Shown here piece by piece: positions 23,386-32,261 of a stretch of 64,000 nt of DNA (its first letter is position 1; each line of letters begins with the position of its first letter). The stretch is from Haemophilus sp. (GTDB taxonomy: Bacteria > Pseudomonadota > Gammaproteobacteria > Enterobacterales > Pasteurellaceae). The translations under genes were made by a program, and so were the position numbers. The notes under the pieces are model-generated. The model was not told the origin of the DNA. It made no database searches and saw nothing but the letters and a program-made list of their open reading frames with translations. The DNA lies in contig JAHZCD010000005.1 of assembly GCA_019423025.1 (NCBI GenBank), forward strand, positions 62,001 through 126,000, written 5' to 3'.

Positions 23386-25110
23386 ATGTCTATTCTATTA
23401 CAAGGCGGTCGTTTTAAAAAACGTTTAATGCCGATTTTATTGTCTGTTGCATTAGCAGGTTGTTCTAACTTATTCGGTAGCAGCTTTACCCAAACATTAC
23501 AACGTGATGCTAATGCAAGTTCTGAATTTTATATGAACAAATTAGGACAAGCACAAGATAAAGAAGATCAACAAACTTACAAACTCTTAGCCGCACGTGT
23601 ATTAATTACTGAAAATAAAGTACCCCAAGCGGAAGAGCTATTAACTGAATTAGTTGACTTAAACGAAGCGCAACAATTAGATCGTACGTTAATTGAAGCG
23701 CGCATCGCCGCTGCAAAAGGTAATAATAATGATGTGGCTGAAGGTAAATTGCGTGCACTCGATCTGACTAAATTAAGTCCATCACAAAAATCTCGTTATT
23801 ACGAAACCTTTGCTCAAACAGCAGAAAATCGTAAAGACGTGATTGAAGCGCTGAAAGCTCGCATCAAAATGGATGAAAATTTAACAGACATGCAACGCCG
23901 TCAAGATAATGTAGATAAAACTTGGGCTTTATTGCGTTCAGCTAATACGGGAGTTATTAATAATGCATCAGATGAAGGCAGTGTTGCATTAGGTGGCTGG
24001 CTCGCTTTAATCAAGGCATATAACGATAACATTCGTCAGCCAGTGCAATTAAGCCAAGCGTTACAAAGCTGGAAATCGGCTTATCCAAATCATGCAGCTG
24101 CAATCTTATTCCCGAAAGAATTACAAAGTATGTTGAATTTCCAACAAACTAATGTGGCACAAATTGGTTTAGTGTTACCTTTAAGTGGTGATGGCCAAAT
24201 TTTAGGCTCAACCATTCAATCAGGTTTTAATGAAGCAAAAGGCGACTCAACTATTCCAGTACAAGTGTTTGACTCCTCGACGACGCCAATTAACGAGATT
24301 ATTGCACAGGCAAAAGCTTCTGGTATTAAAGCATTAGTAGGACCATTGCTCAAACAAAACGTAGATGCCATTATTTCAAACCCTGCTGAAGTGCAAGGTA
24401 TGGACGTGTTAGCTTTAAATGCAACACCAAATGCACGAGCGATTAACCAAGTGTGCTATTACGGTTTATCACCAGAAGATGAAGCGGAATCTGCAGCAAA
24501 CAAAATGTGGAAAGATGGTATTCGTAACCCAATCGTTGCCATGCCACAAAATGATTTAGGGCAACGTGTGGGGAATGCGTTCAACGTACGTTGGCAACGT
24601 TTAGCGGGTACAGATGCGAATATTCGCTACTATAACTTACCAGCTGATATTACCTACTTCTTCCAAGGTGCTCCACAAGATACTGCTGGACTTTATGTTG
24701 TGTCATCGCCAGATGAATTAGCGGAAATTAAAGGTTACTTAGACACAAGCAATCCGAATGTTCGCATTTATGCAAGTTCTCGTTCAAACGCGGCAAGCAA
24801 TACTACGGAATACTATGCAAAAATGAATGGCGTTCAATTTAGTGATATTCCATTCTTTAAAGAAACGGATTCTTCACAATATCAAAAAGTGGCAAGTTCA
24901 ACTGGTGGCGAATTCCAATTAATGCGTTTATATGCAATGGGGTCCGATGCTTGGTTGCTCATCAACCACTTTAATGAATTACGCCAAGTACCAGGCTATA
25001 CATTAAGTGGTTTAACCGGTCAGCTTAGCGCAGGTCCAAACTGTAATGTAGATCGCGATATGACTTGGTACCAAGTACAAGATAGTAACGTGGTGCCGGT
25101 TGCAAACTAA
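23386..25110 (+). CDS. lpoA: Penicillin-binding protein 1A activator LpoA
   Basis: Outer-membrane lipoprotein that reaches through the periplasm to stimulate PBP1A peptidoglycan synthesis. 574 residues, the short Haemophilus form (E. coli 678). A signal peptide ends in lipobox LAGC, with Cys26 as the lipidated residue. The N-terminal helical TPR-like domain (about 30-250) is followed by a C-terminal domain resembling periplasmic substrate-binding proteins, with IGLVLPLSGDGQILGSTIQSGF near 258. It heads the run lpoA-yraN-diaA-dolP, with only 3 bases to yraN. Confidence 0.95.
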   Translation: MSILLQGGRFKKRLMPILLSVALAGCSNLFGSSFTQTLQRDANASSEFYMNKLGQAQDKEDQQTYKLLAARVLITENKVPQAEELLTELVDLNEAQQLDRTLIEARIAAAKGNNNDVAEGKLRALDLTKLSPSQKSRYYETFAQTAENRKDVIEALKARIKMDENLTDMQRRQDNVDKTWALLRSANTGVINNASDEGSVALGGWLALIKAYNDNIRQPVQLSQALQSWKSAYPNHAAAILFPKELQSMLNFQQTNVAQIGLVLPLSGDGQILGSTIQSGFNEAKGDSTIPVQVFDSSTTPINEIIAQAKASGIKALVGPLLKQNVDAIISNPAEVQGMDVLALNATPNARAINQVCYYGLSPEDEAESAANKMWKDGIRNPIVAMPQNDLGQRVGNAFNVRWQRLAGTDANIRYYNLPADITYFFQGAPQDTAGLYVVSSPDELAEIKGYLDTSNPNVRIYASSRSNAASNTTEYYAKMNGVQFSDIPFFKETDSSQYQKVASSTGGEFQLMRLYAMGSDAWLLINHFNELRQVPGYTLSGLTGQLSAGPNCNVDRDMTWYQVQDSNVVPVAN

Positions 25111-25113
25111 TCC

Positions 25114-25473
25114 ATGTTTTCATTAAAACGTCAACAAGGGGCGGGCTTTGAACATCAAGCCCGCCTTTTCTTAGAATCTAAAGGTCTCAAATTCATCGCG
25201 GCGAATCAACATTTCAAATGCGGTGAATTAGATCTCGTGATGCAAGACGGGCAAACCATTGTTTTTGTTGAAGTACGTCAACGATCTAGCTCTGCATTTG
25301 GATCCGCTGTTGAAAGTGTGGATTGGCAAAAGCAACAAAAATGGCTAAATGCCTCAAATTTATGGCTTGCCCAACGCAACCTAAGCCTCGAAGATGCAGA
25401 TTGTCGTTTTGATCTTATCGCCTTTGGAAAAACTGCCAGTGATATCCAATGGATTCCTAATTTTCTCGATTAA
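25114..25473 (+). CDS. yraN: YraN family (UPF0102) endonuclease-like protein
   Basis: 119 residues, full length for UPF0102. The restriction-endonuclease-like core is visible: RQQGAGFEHQARLFLESKGLKF, then GELDLVMQDGQTIVFVEVRQR (about 43-63) with Glu/Asp/Glu in the positions of a PD-(D/E)XK site. The function is not established; a role in Holliday-junction or DNA-end processing has been proposed for relatives. It follows lpoA after 3 bases and precedes diaA by 12, so it is in the same transcript. Confidence 0.88.
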   Translation: MFSLKRQQGAGFEHQARLFLESKGLKFIAANQHFKCGELDLVMQDGQTIVFVEVRQRSSSAFGSAVESVDWQKQQKWLNASNLWLAQRNLSLEDADCRFDLIAFGKTASDIQWIPNFLD

Positions 25474-25485
25474 CCTTTTCCGATT

Positions 25486-26070
25486 ATGTTACAAAAAGTT
25501 AAAGATATTTATAGCGAAAGTATTCAGATTCAAATCTCAGCTTCGAGCCTATTATCAGAAAATATTGCCACTGCCACACAAATGGTCATGCAATGTTTGT
25601 TAAGTGGTCATAAAGTGATTGCCTGTGGCGTCGCTCGCTCTTATGCTAATGCACAATTCTTAGTGTCAAATTTGCTTAATCGTTACGATTTTGAGCGTCC
25701 TAGCCTGCCATCCGTACACCTTAGCCTTGAAAGTGCGGTCGGTTCTTCACTGGTTTTTGATCAACCTATCGATCAGCTTTATCAACATCAATTCAACGCT
25801 ATCGCGAAACCCGGTGACTTATTGATCGCTTTTGCTCCGCTTGGTACAGAAAAAGCGGTGCTGAATACAATTGCGAATGCCGTCAACAAAGAAATTCAGG
25901 TCATTGCCTTAACCGGAGCAAACAATGATGCAATTCAAGGTGTGTTAGCTGAAGCAGATTTAGAAATCTCTATTCCCGCGACGAAAGAAGCGCGTATTTT
26001 GGAAAATCATTTATTCGTCATAAATGCACTGTGTGAGCTTGTTGATAGCACGCTTTTCCCAAGAGCTTGA
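25486..26070 (+). CDS. diaA: DnaA initiator-associating protein DiaA
   Basis: 194-residue SIS-domain protein. In E. coli DiaA forms a tetramer that binds DnaA and promotes its assembly at oriC. The fold is that of phosphoheptose isomerase GmhA and it is often so annotated. GHKVIACGVARSYANAQFLVSNLLNR (about 44-69) and GDLLIAFAPLGTEKAVLNTI are the SIS elements. The gene order lpoA-yraN-diaA-dolP supports DiaA rather than GmhA. An uptake sequence (near 25731) lies inside the gene. Confidence 0.88.
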   Translation: MLQKVKDIYSESIQIQISASSLLSENIATATQMVMQCLLSGHKVIACGVARSYANAQFLVSNLLNRYDFERPSLPSVHLSLESAVGSSLVFDQPIDQLYQHQFNAIAKPGDLLIAFAPLGTEKAVLNTIANAVNKEIQVIALTGANNDAIQGVLAEADLEISIPATKEARILENHLFVINALCELVDSTLFPRA

Positions 26071-26151
26071 CATTAAAGGCTTTTCCAACCAAACTATTTC
26101 TAAAATTAATTGACTAATTAGTTAACTCACTCATTTATAAAAAGGAGATTA

Positions 26152-26736
26152 ATGATGAAATTAACCCCATTTAAAAAACTCGCCTTCGTACTTGGTGCAT
26201 CCATTATGTTACAAGGCTGTGTAGCTGCTGTGCTTGGTGGTGCGGCTGCAGGTGCTAAAGTTGCAACAGATCCTCGTACAATGGGGACACAAGTCGATGA
26301 TGAAACGTTAGAAATAAAAGTTGAAAATGCATTAGATAAAGATGCACAAATTAAATCGGAAGGTCGTGTACACGCCGTTTCTTATAGTGGTCGTGTATTA
26401 TTAATTGGTCAAGTACCGAGTGAAGGCGTAAAAGAAACTGCAACCAGTCTTGCTAAAGGCGTAGAGGGTGTGAATGACGTCTATAACGAATTACGTGTGG
26501 GCAATAAAATTAACTTTGGTCAAATAACCAAAGACAGTTGGATTACCACACAAATTAAATCAAAACTCTTCGTTGGCGATAATGTAAAAGCAACAGATGT
26601 AAAAGTGATCACCGAAAATGGAGAAGTATTCTTACTCGGAAACGTCACTCAATCACAAGGTGACTCAGCGGCAGAAATTGCAAGTAAAGTCACCGGTGTT
26701 CAAAAAGTCGTCAAAGTATTTAAATACTTGAATTAA
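26152..26736 (+). CDS. dolP: Division/outer-membrane stress lipoprotein DolP (two BON domains)
   Basis: Outer-membrane lipoprotein supporting envelope integrity and BAM function (formerly YraP). 194 residues (E. coli 191). Signal peptide with lipobox LQGC, Cys at about residue 24. Two BON domains follow: about 48-115 (DDETLEIKVENALDKDAQIK) and about 125-193 (DSWITTQIKSKLFVGDNVKATDV). ATGATG at 26152 offers two starts; AAGGAG lies 5 bases ahead of the first. Last gene of the lpoA run, closed by an uptake-sequence terminator. Confidence 0.93.
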   Translation: MMKLTPFKKLAFVLGASIMLQGCVAAVLGGAAAGAKVATDPRTMGTQVDDETLEIKVENALDKDAQIKSEGRVHAVSYSGRVLLIGQVPSEGVKETATSLAKGVEGVNDVYNELRVGNKINFGQITKDSWITTQIKSKLFVGDNVKATDVKVITENGEVFLLGNVTQSQGDSAAEIASKVTGVQKVVKVFKYLN

Positions 26737-26754
26737 TTAAACTTTTAAACATTG

Positions 26755-26797
26755 AAGTGCGGTCAAAAATCATCTCGTTTTTGACCGCACTTTTTCT
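26755..26797 (+). terminator. Uptake-sequence dyad terminator after dolP
   Basis: AAGTGCGGTCAAAAA (26755-26769), an 8-base loop, TTTTTGACCGCACTT (26778-26792), then TTTC. Perfect inverted pair. Confidence 0.88.
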
Positions 26798-26910
26798 TTA
26801 CAAAGATTTACAAAAAAAGATCCTGCCTAAAAAAACATCATTTCGAAAAAAAAGTTATTTATTTTAAATGACTTATCTTTTGTCAATAATGTAAGTAAAA
26901 AATTTACTGC

Positions 26911-26939
26911 TTGAATTCAATTTTAAAACACTCTATCTT
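26911..26939 (+). promoter_or_regulatory. Probable nrdA promoter
   Basis: TTGAAT (26911-26916), a 17-base spacer and TATCTT (26934-26939). The -10 lies inside the first NrdR box, the arrangement expected for repression. Confidence 0.6.
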
Positions 26940-26975
26940 GTGCATCGTTATTTTTCATAACACTATATCTTGTGT
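26928..26975 (+). promoter_or_regulatory. Two NrdR boxes upstream of nrdA
   Basis: ACACTCTATCTTGTGC (26928-26943) and ACACTATATCTTGTGT (26960-26975) match the NrdR consensus ACACWATATATWGTGT; the second is nearly exact. The box starts are 32 bases apart, about three helical turns, as in known NrdR-controlled promoters. NrdR represses ribonucleotide reductase genes when dATP is plentiful. The boxes would control nrdA, the inserted ATPase gene and nrdB together. Confidence 0.9.
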
Positions 26976-27010
26976 TTTTTTAAATCATCTCTCTAGCAGG
27001 TTTATCTTCC

Positions 27011-29281
27011 ATGAACAAAGGATTAATGGTTACAAAGCGCGATGGTACGCTTGAACAAATCAATTTAGACAAAATTCACCGTGTGATTACTTGGGCGGCT
27101 GAAGGCTTGGAAAACGTGTCTGTTTCTCAAGTTGAATTGCGTTCTCATATTCAATTCTATGAAGGTATTCGTACCTCCGATATTCATGAGACCATTATTA
27201 AAGCAGCAGCAGATCTAATCAGCAAAGATACCCCGGATTATCAATATCTTGCTGCACGTCTTGCAGTTTTCCATTTACGCAAAAAAGCGTATGGCCATTT
27301 TGATCCGCCTCGTTTATACGATCATGTGAAAAAATTAGTGCGTATGGGCAAATATGATCCTGCACTTTTAGCCGACTATACTCGTGAAGAATGGGATGAA
27401 ATGGATGGGTTCATTGATCACTGGCGTGATATGACCTTTTCTTATGCCGCAGTAAAACAATTAGAAGGAAAATACTTAGTTCAAAACCGTGTAACCGGTG
27501 AAATCTATGAATCTGCGCAATTCCTTTATTTATTAGTTGCAGCGAGCTTATTCTCAAAATATCCACAAGAAACCCGTTTAGATTACATTCGTCGTTTCTA
27601 CGATGCGACCTCAACCTTTAAAATTTCTTTACCTACGCCTATCATGGCGGGGGTTCGTACGCCTACTCGTCAATTCAGCTCTTGCGTATTAATCGAATGT
27701 GGTGACAGCTTAGACTCTATCAATGCAACCTCTGCAGCAATCGTGAAATACGTTTCACAACGTGCAGGTATCGGAGTGAATGCAGGTGCAATTCGTGCAT
27801 TAGGTAGCCCAATTCGTGGTGGTGAAGCATTCCATACTGGCTGTATTCCATTCTATAAACACTTCCAAAGTGCCGTCAAATCTTGTTCACAAGGTGGCGT
27901 ACGTGGTGGTGCGGCGACAGTTTACTACCCGATTTGGCATTTAGAAGTTGAAAGCTTATTAGTATTGAAAAATAACCGTGGTGTGGAAGATAACCGTGTT
28001 CGTCACATGGACTACGGCGTACAGTTAAACAAATTAATGTATCAACGCTTAATTAAAGGCGCAGACATTACTTTATTCAGCCCTTCAGACGTACCTGGAC
28101 TTTATGAAGCTTTCTTTGCTGATCAAGATAAATTTGAAGAACTTTACGTGAAATACGAACAAGATCCAAATATCCGTAAACGTTCTGTAAAAGCCGTTGA
28201 GTTATTCTCTTTATTAATGCAAGAACGTGCATCAACCGGTCGTATTTATATCCAAAACGTGGATCACTGTAATACTCATTCACCGTTTGATCCGCTTGTT
28301 GCACCGGTGCGTCAATCTAACTTATGTTTAGAAATTGCATTACCAACTAAACCATTACAACATTTCCATGATGAAAATGGTGAAATTGCGCTTTGTACGC
28401 TTTCAGCATTTAACTTGGGTAAATTAGAGAATTTAGATGAGTTAGATAACCTAGCCGATCTTGCAGTACGTGCATTAGATGCATTACTTGATTACCAAGA
28501 CTACCCTGTTCCTGCGGCGAAACGTTCTTCATTAGGGCGTCGTTCACTTGGTATCGGTGTAATTAACTATGCATATTACTTAGCGAAAAATGGTGTGCGT
28601 TATTCTGATGGTTCAGCGAACGATTTAACTCATCGTACGTTTGAAGCGATTCAATACTATCTATTGAAAGCATCCATGAATTTAGCAAAAGAATTAGGTG
28701 CATGCGAATACTTCAATGAAACCAATTATGCGAAAGGTATTTTACCAATCGATACGTATAAGAAAGATATCGATGGCTTAACGCAAGAACCATTGCATTA
28801 TGATTGGGAAACGTTACGTCACGAAATCAAAGAGTTTGGTTTACGTAACTCAACCTTAACCGCATTAATGCCGTCAGAAACCTCTTCACAGATTTCTAAC
28901 GCAACAAATGGTATCGAACCACCACGTGGTCATGTAAGCATTAAAGCGTCAAAAGATGGTATCTTAAAACAAGTCGTACCAGATTATGAGAACTTAAGCG
29001 ACAACTACGAATTACTTTGGGATATTCCAAGCAATGATGGTTACTTGCACTTAGTCGGCATTATGCAAAAATTCGTGGATCAAGCGATCTCTGCAAATAC
29101 CAACTACGATCCAAAACGCTTTGAAGACGGTAAAGTGCCAATGAAAGTGTTGTTAAAAGATCTTTTAACCGCTTACAAATACGGCTTAAAAACCCTCTAC
29201 TATCAAAACACCCGTGATGGTGCTGAAGACAGCCAAGAAGATTTAGATGACGGCTGTGCTGGTGGCGCGTGTAAGATTTAA
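27011..29281 (+). CDS. nrdA: Ribonucleoside-diphosphate reductase 1 subunit alpha
   Basis: Catalytic subunit of class Ia aerobic ribonucleotide reductase, 756 residues (E. coli 761). An N-terminal ATP-cone (about 5-95, MVTKRDGTLEQINLDKIHRV) senses ATP/dATP. RQFSSCVLIECGDSLDSI, QSNLCLEIALPT and ALCTLSAFNLG hold the active-site cysteines, and the tail GCAGGACKI carries the redox Cys pair that accepts electrons from glutaredoxin. All are intact. nrdB, normally the next gene, is displaced by a 1.5-kb insertion carrying an ATPase gene. Confidence 0.97.
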   Translation: MNKGLMVTKRDGTLEQINLDKIHRVITWAAEGLENVSVSQVELRSHIQFYEGIRTSDIHETIIKAAADLISKDTPDYQYLAARLAVFHLRKKAYGHFDPPRLYDHVKKLVRMGKYDPALLADYTREEWDEMDGFIDHWRDMTFSYAAVKQLEGKYLVQNRVTGEIYESAQFLYLLVAASLFSKYPQETRLDYIRRFYDATSTFKISLPTPIMAGVRTPTRQFSSCVLIECGDSLDSINATSAAIVKYVSQRAGIGVNAGAIRALGSPIRGGEAFHTGCIPFYKHFQSAVKSCSQGGVRGGAATVYYPIWHLEVESLLVLKNNRGVEDNRVRHMDYGVQLNKLMYQRLIKGADITLFSPSDVPGLYEAFFADQDKFEELYVKYEQDPNIRKRSVKAVELFSLLMQERASTGRIYIQNVDHCNTHSPFDPLVAPVRQSNLCLEIALPTKPLQHFHDENGEIALCTLSAFNLGKLENLDELDNLADLAVRALDALLDYQDYPVPAAKRSSLGRRSLGIGVINYAYYLAKNGVRYSDGSANDLTHRTFEAIQYYLLKASMNLAKELGACEYFNETNYAKGILPIDTYKKDIDGLTQEPLHYDWETLRHEIKEFGLRNSTLTALMPSETSSQISNATNGIEPPRGHVSIKASKDGILKQVVPDYENLSDNYELLWDIPSNDGYLHLVGIMQKFVDQAISANTNYDPKRFEDGKVPMKVLLKDLLTAYKYGLKTLYYQNTRDGAEDSQEDLDDGCAGGACKI

Positions 29282-29297
29282 CCGATGCGAGGAAATA

Positions 29298-30833
29298 ATG
29301 AGTAATTTTAAATTAAAAGATTTGCAACTAGGTAATTTAGATGCAAAAAATGAACTAATTGAAGATACAGATGATGTTAGAGATATTTTTATTAATTCAT
29401 ACGTTATACCTCCTAATTTTAACTTTCAAAAATTTTATGAAAGACAACGATACTTTATAACTGGGCTAAAAGGCACAGGAAAAACAGCTTTACTTAGATA
29501 TATATCTATAAAACTAGAGGAAGACCCTGATACTTATTCAAAGTTTATATTATTTAAATCAGATCTAGGAAATAAAGATATCAGTGCAGGACTGAGTAAA
29601 ACTAATGTGTATGATACGGATAATATTAATGAAGAAAAAGATTATAAAGATCTTTGGCGCTGGTTCATATACTCTGAAATAGTTTTTTTTCAAAATAAAA
29701 AAGGAACTGAATTATTTCAGAAAAATAACACATGGAGTATCTTCTCAAAAAAAGTTTTAGCAATTAAAAAAACATCAAGTTTATTTCCAAAGATAAAAAA
29801 TGGAAATTTATCAATATCTCTAAAATTATTTGAGCATGCTGAATTATCTACTCAATTAGGATTTGATAAAAAAGAAGATGAAATTAAGATAGATTTCAAA
29901 GAGTACATATACGAAATAGATGAACTTTTTGAAGAATTAGAGGCATCCACTCAAAACCTTAATATATTTTTTGATGAGCTCGAACTTAACTATATTAAAA
30001 AGAAACAATATAAAAAGGATGCAAATTTAATTAAAGATCTAATACTTTCAATAGAAAAAATCAATGGTATTTGCAGAAGAAAGAGATTTAATGTATTTAT
30101 ATATTCAGCTATACGTTCAGAAGTACTGCTAGCAATTTCAGGAGATGAACTAAATAAATCATTATCTGACTTTGGAGAAAGTCTATCTTGGTATGGCGCA
30201 GGAAATGATGAAAAACAACCATTACTTAATGTAATAACAAAAAGATTAGCATATCAATTAAACTGTTCTTTAGAAGAAGTGTGGGAAGAATTATTTCCTC
30301 CTAAGATTCAAAAAACAGATACTAGGAAGTACATTTTACATCACTCTTGGTATAGACCTAGAGATGTTATTAGATTTCTAACGCTAGCTCAAAAACAAGA
30401 CGGAGAAAAGCAGAAGTTCGAGCATAAAATGTTTGATGCAATTCAATATAAATATTCAGAATCATCTTGGCATGAATTAGTGGAGGAATTAAGAGCAAAA
30501 TATACAGAAGAAGAAGTAAAAGGAATTGAAAGAGTATTTTATGGTTTTAAATCATCGTTTAACTATGAAGAGTTTAAGAGCCGATTAGAATATATAGCTA
30601 GAGAATTTAAGGATACCGAAGAAAAAATCCCAATTGCTAGTGATATAAAAAAATTACTCGAAATTTTATATCGTATAGGATTAATTGGAAATCAATTTTA
30701 TAGAAATAAAGGTAACCGTGATTCCTACATGGTTCAGTTTTCCTTTAGAGGAAATCCAAATGTAGATTATGATAAAGACTTTTTAGTTCATTATGCAGTT
30801 AGAAGATATTTAAACTTAGATAAGTCTAAATAA
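29298..30833 (+). CDS. Sll1717-like P-loop ATPase inserted between nrdA and nrdB
   Basis: 511 residues from ATG 29298, preceded by GAGGAA; the open frame extends back into nrdA but that is not the start. Walker A is GLKGTGKT (residues 56-63), Walker B is NIFFDELE (222-229), an Arg that may be a sensor lies in FIYSAIRSEV (about 267-276), and the conserved HSWYRPRDVIRFLTLAQ follows. This set fits the family annotated as P-loop ATPase, Sll1717 family. No membrane segment. Base and codon use differ sharply from the flanking nrd genes: many ATA, AGA and AAT/AAA codons, and no uptake sequence inside. It begins 17 bases after the nrdA stop and ends 13 before nrdB. It therefore looks like a horizontally acquired gene living in the nrd transcript under NrdR. 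An anti-phage role is possible, but is inference only. Confidence 0.82.
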   Translation: MSNFKLKDLQLGNLDAKNELIEDTDDVRDIFINSYVIPPNFNFQKFYERQRYFITGLKGTGKTALLRYISIKLEEDPDTYSKFILFKSDLGNKDISAGLSKTNVYDTDNINEEKDYKDLWRWFIYSEIVFFQNKKGTELFQKNNTWSIFSKKVLAIKKTSSLFPKIKNGNLSISLKLFEHAELSTQLGFDKKEDEIKIDFKEYIYEIDELFEELEASTQNLNIFFDELELNYIKKKQYKKDANLIKDLILSIEKINGICRRKRFNVFIYSAIRSEVLLAISGDELNKSLSDFGESLSWYGAGNDEKQPLLNVITKRLAYQLNCSLEEVWEELFPPKIQKTDTRKYILHHSWYRPRDVIRFLTLAQKQDGEKQKFEHKMFDAIQYKYSESSWHELVEELRAKYTEEEVKGIERVFYGFKSSFNYEEFKSRLEYIAREFKDTEEKIPIASDIKKLLEILYRIGLIGNQFYRNKGNRDSYMVQFSFRGNPNVDYDKDFLVHYAVRRYLNLDKSK

Positions 30834-30846
30834 TAGGATACAAAAA

Positions 30847-31977
30847 ATGGCATACACCACTTTCTCACAAACCAAAAACGACCAATTAAAAGAGCCTATG
30901 TTCTTTGGTCAAAACGTTAACGTTGCGCGTTACGATCAACAAAAATATGAGACGTTTGAAAAGCTCATTGAAAAACAACTTTCCTTCTTCTGGCGTCCGG
31001 AAGAAGTGGATGTGTCGCAAGACCGTATCGATTATGCCGCGTTACCTGAGCATGAAAAACACATTTTCATCAGTAACTTAAAATATCAAACCCTATTAGA
31101 TTCTATTCAAGGCCGTAGCCCGAACGTTGCATTATTACCGTTAGTGTCTATTCCTGAATTAGAAACTTGGATTGAGACTTGGACCTTCTCTGAAACCATC
31201 CACTCTCGTTCTTACACACACATTATTCGTAACATTGTGAACGATCCATCTATCGTGTTTGATGACATCGTGACCAACGAAGAGATCATCAAACGTGCGC
31301 GTGACATTTCTTCTTATTACGATGATTTAATTCGTGATAGCCAACTTTACAGCTTGTACGGTGAAGGTACTTACACTGTAGATGGTAAAGAATGTGTTGT
31401 AACATTACGCAACTTGAAAAAACAACTTTACCTTTGCTTGATGAGTGTGAACGCACTTGAAGCGATTCGTTTTTACGTATCTTTCGCTTGCTCGTTTGCT
31501 TTTGCAGAACGTCAATTAATGGAAGGTAATGCGAAAATCATTAAATTTATCGCACGTGATGAAGCATTACACTTAACCGGTACACAGCACATTTTAAACA
31601 TTATGGCTGCAGGTCAAGACGATCCTGAAATGGCAGAAATTGCAGAAGAATGTAAACAAGAAGCCTATGATTTATTCTTAGCGGCAGCGGAACAAGAAAA
31701 AGAATGGGCAGATTACTTGTTCAAAGACGGTTCAATGATTGGTTTGAACAAAGACATTTTGGTGCAATATGTAGAATACATTACCAATATTCGTATGCAA
31801 GCCGTTGGTCTTCCACTACCATTTGGCGCGCGCTCTAACCCAATTCCATGGATTAACGCATGGCTTGTTTCTGACAACGTACAAGTAGCACCACAAGAAG
31901 TTGAAGTGAGCTCTTACCTTGTTGGTCAAATTGACTCTAAAGTCGATACCAATGATTTCGGTGATTTCGATCTCTAA
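30847..31977 (+). CDS. nrdB: Ribonucleoside-diphosphate reductase 1 subunit beta
   Basis: Radical-bearing subunit of class Ia ribonucleotide reductase, 376 residues, equal to E. coli. EHEKHIF, FSETIHSRSYTHIIRNI (with the radical Tyr in SRSYTH) and RDEALHLTGTQHILNIM carry the di-iron ligands. The C-terminal VDTNDFGDFDL is the peptide that binds NrdA. All intact. The ATG follows TAGGATACAAAAA. It is separated from nrdA by the ATPase gene, so the two subunits depend on a transcript about 1.5 kb longer than usual. Confidence 0.97.
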   Translation: MAYTTFSQTKNDQLKEPMFFGQNVNVARYDQQKYETFEKLIEKQLSFFWRPEEVDVSQDRIDYAALPEHEKHIFISNLKYQTLLDSIQGRSPNVALLPLVSIPELETWIETWTFSETIHSRSYTHIIRNIVNDPSIVFDDIVTNEEIIKRARDISSYYDDLIRDSQLYSLYGEGTYTVDGKECVVTLRNLKKQLYLCLMSVNALEAIRFYVSFACSFAFAERQLMEGNAKIIKFIARDEALHLTGTQHILNIMAAGQDDPEMAEIAEECKQEAYDLFLAAAEQEKEWADYLFKDGSMIGLNKDILVQYVEYITNIRMQAVGLPLPFGARSNPIPWINAWLVSDNVQVAPQEVEVSSYLVGQIDSKVDTNDFGDFDL

Positions 31978-31992
31978 TTAATCATTCTACGC

Positions 31993-32049
31993 AAAGAGCG
32001 GTCAATATTTTCTGAGTTTAAAACCTTTGGAAAATTGACCGCTCTTTTT
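31993..32049 (+). terminator. Terminator after nrdB built from a variant uptake sequence
   Basis: AAAGAGCGGTCAAT (31993-32006) and its exact inverted copy (32034-32047), ending in TTTTT. The core is AAGAGCGGT, one base off the usual uptake sequence, changed on both arms together. The rest of the 284-base gap to lysS shows nothing further that I can name. Confidence 0.82.
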
Positions 32050-32261
32050 GTTTGTATGAATATCAAAACATGATGATAAATGTTTTGATTAAAAAAATAG
32101 CACAATTTTGCTTTCCTGCATTTATCACCAACACTTTCCCTATAAAACAGATGACTTCATTAAAAAAGGCTTAACAAAAAACCATGCTATGGGTAGAATA
32201 GAAGAAACTTGTTTATTTTCAATAAATCACATTCTAATTACAAACTAGCGAGGTAAAGGAT

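Noticed and set aside
29247..29297. Earlier start of the ATPase inside nrdA
   Set aside because: It overlaps the 3' end of nrdA in another frame; ATG 29298 has a proper ribosome site and an N terminus like the rest of the protein.
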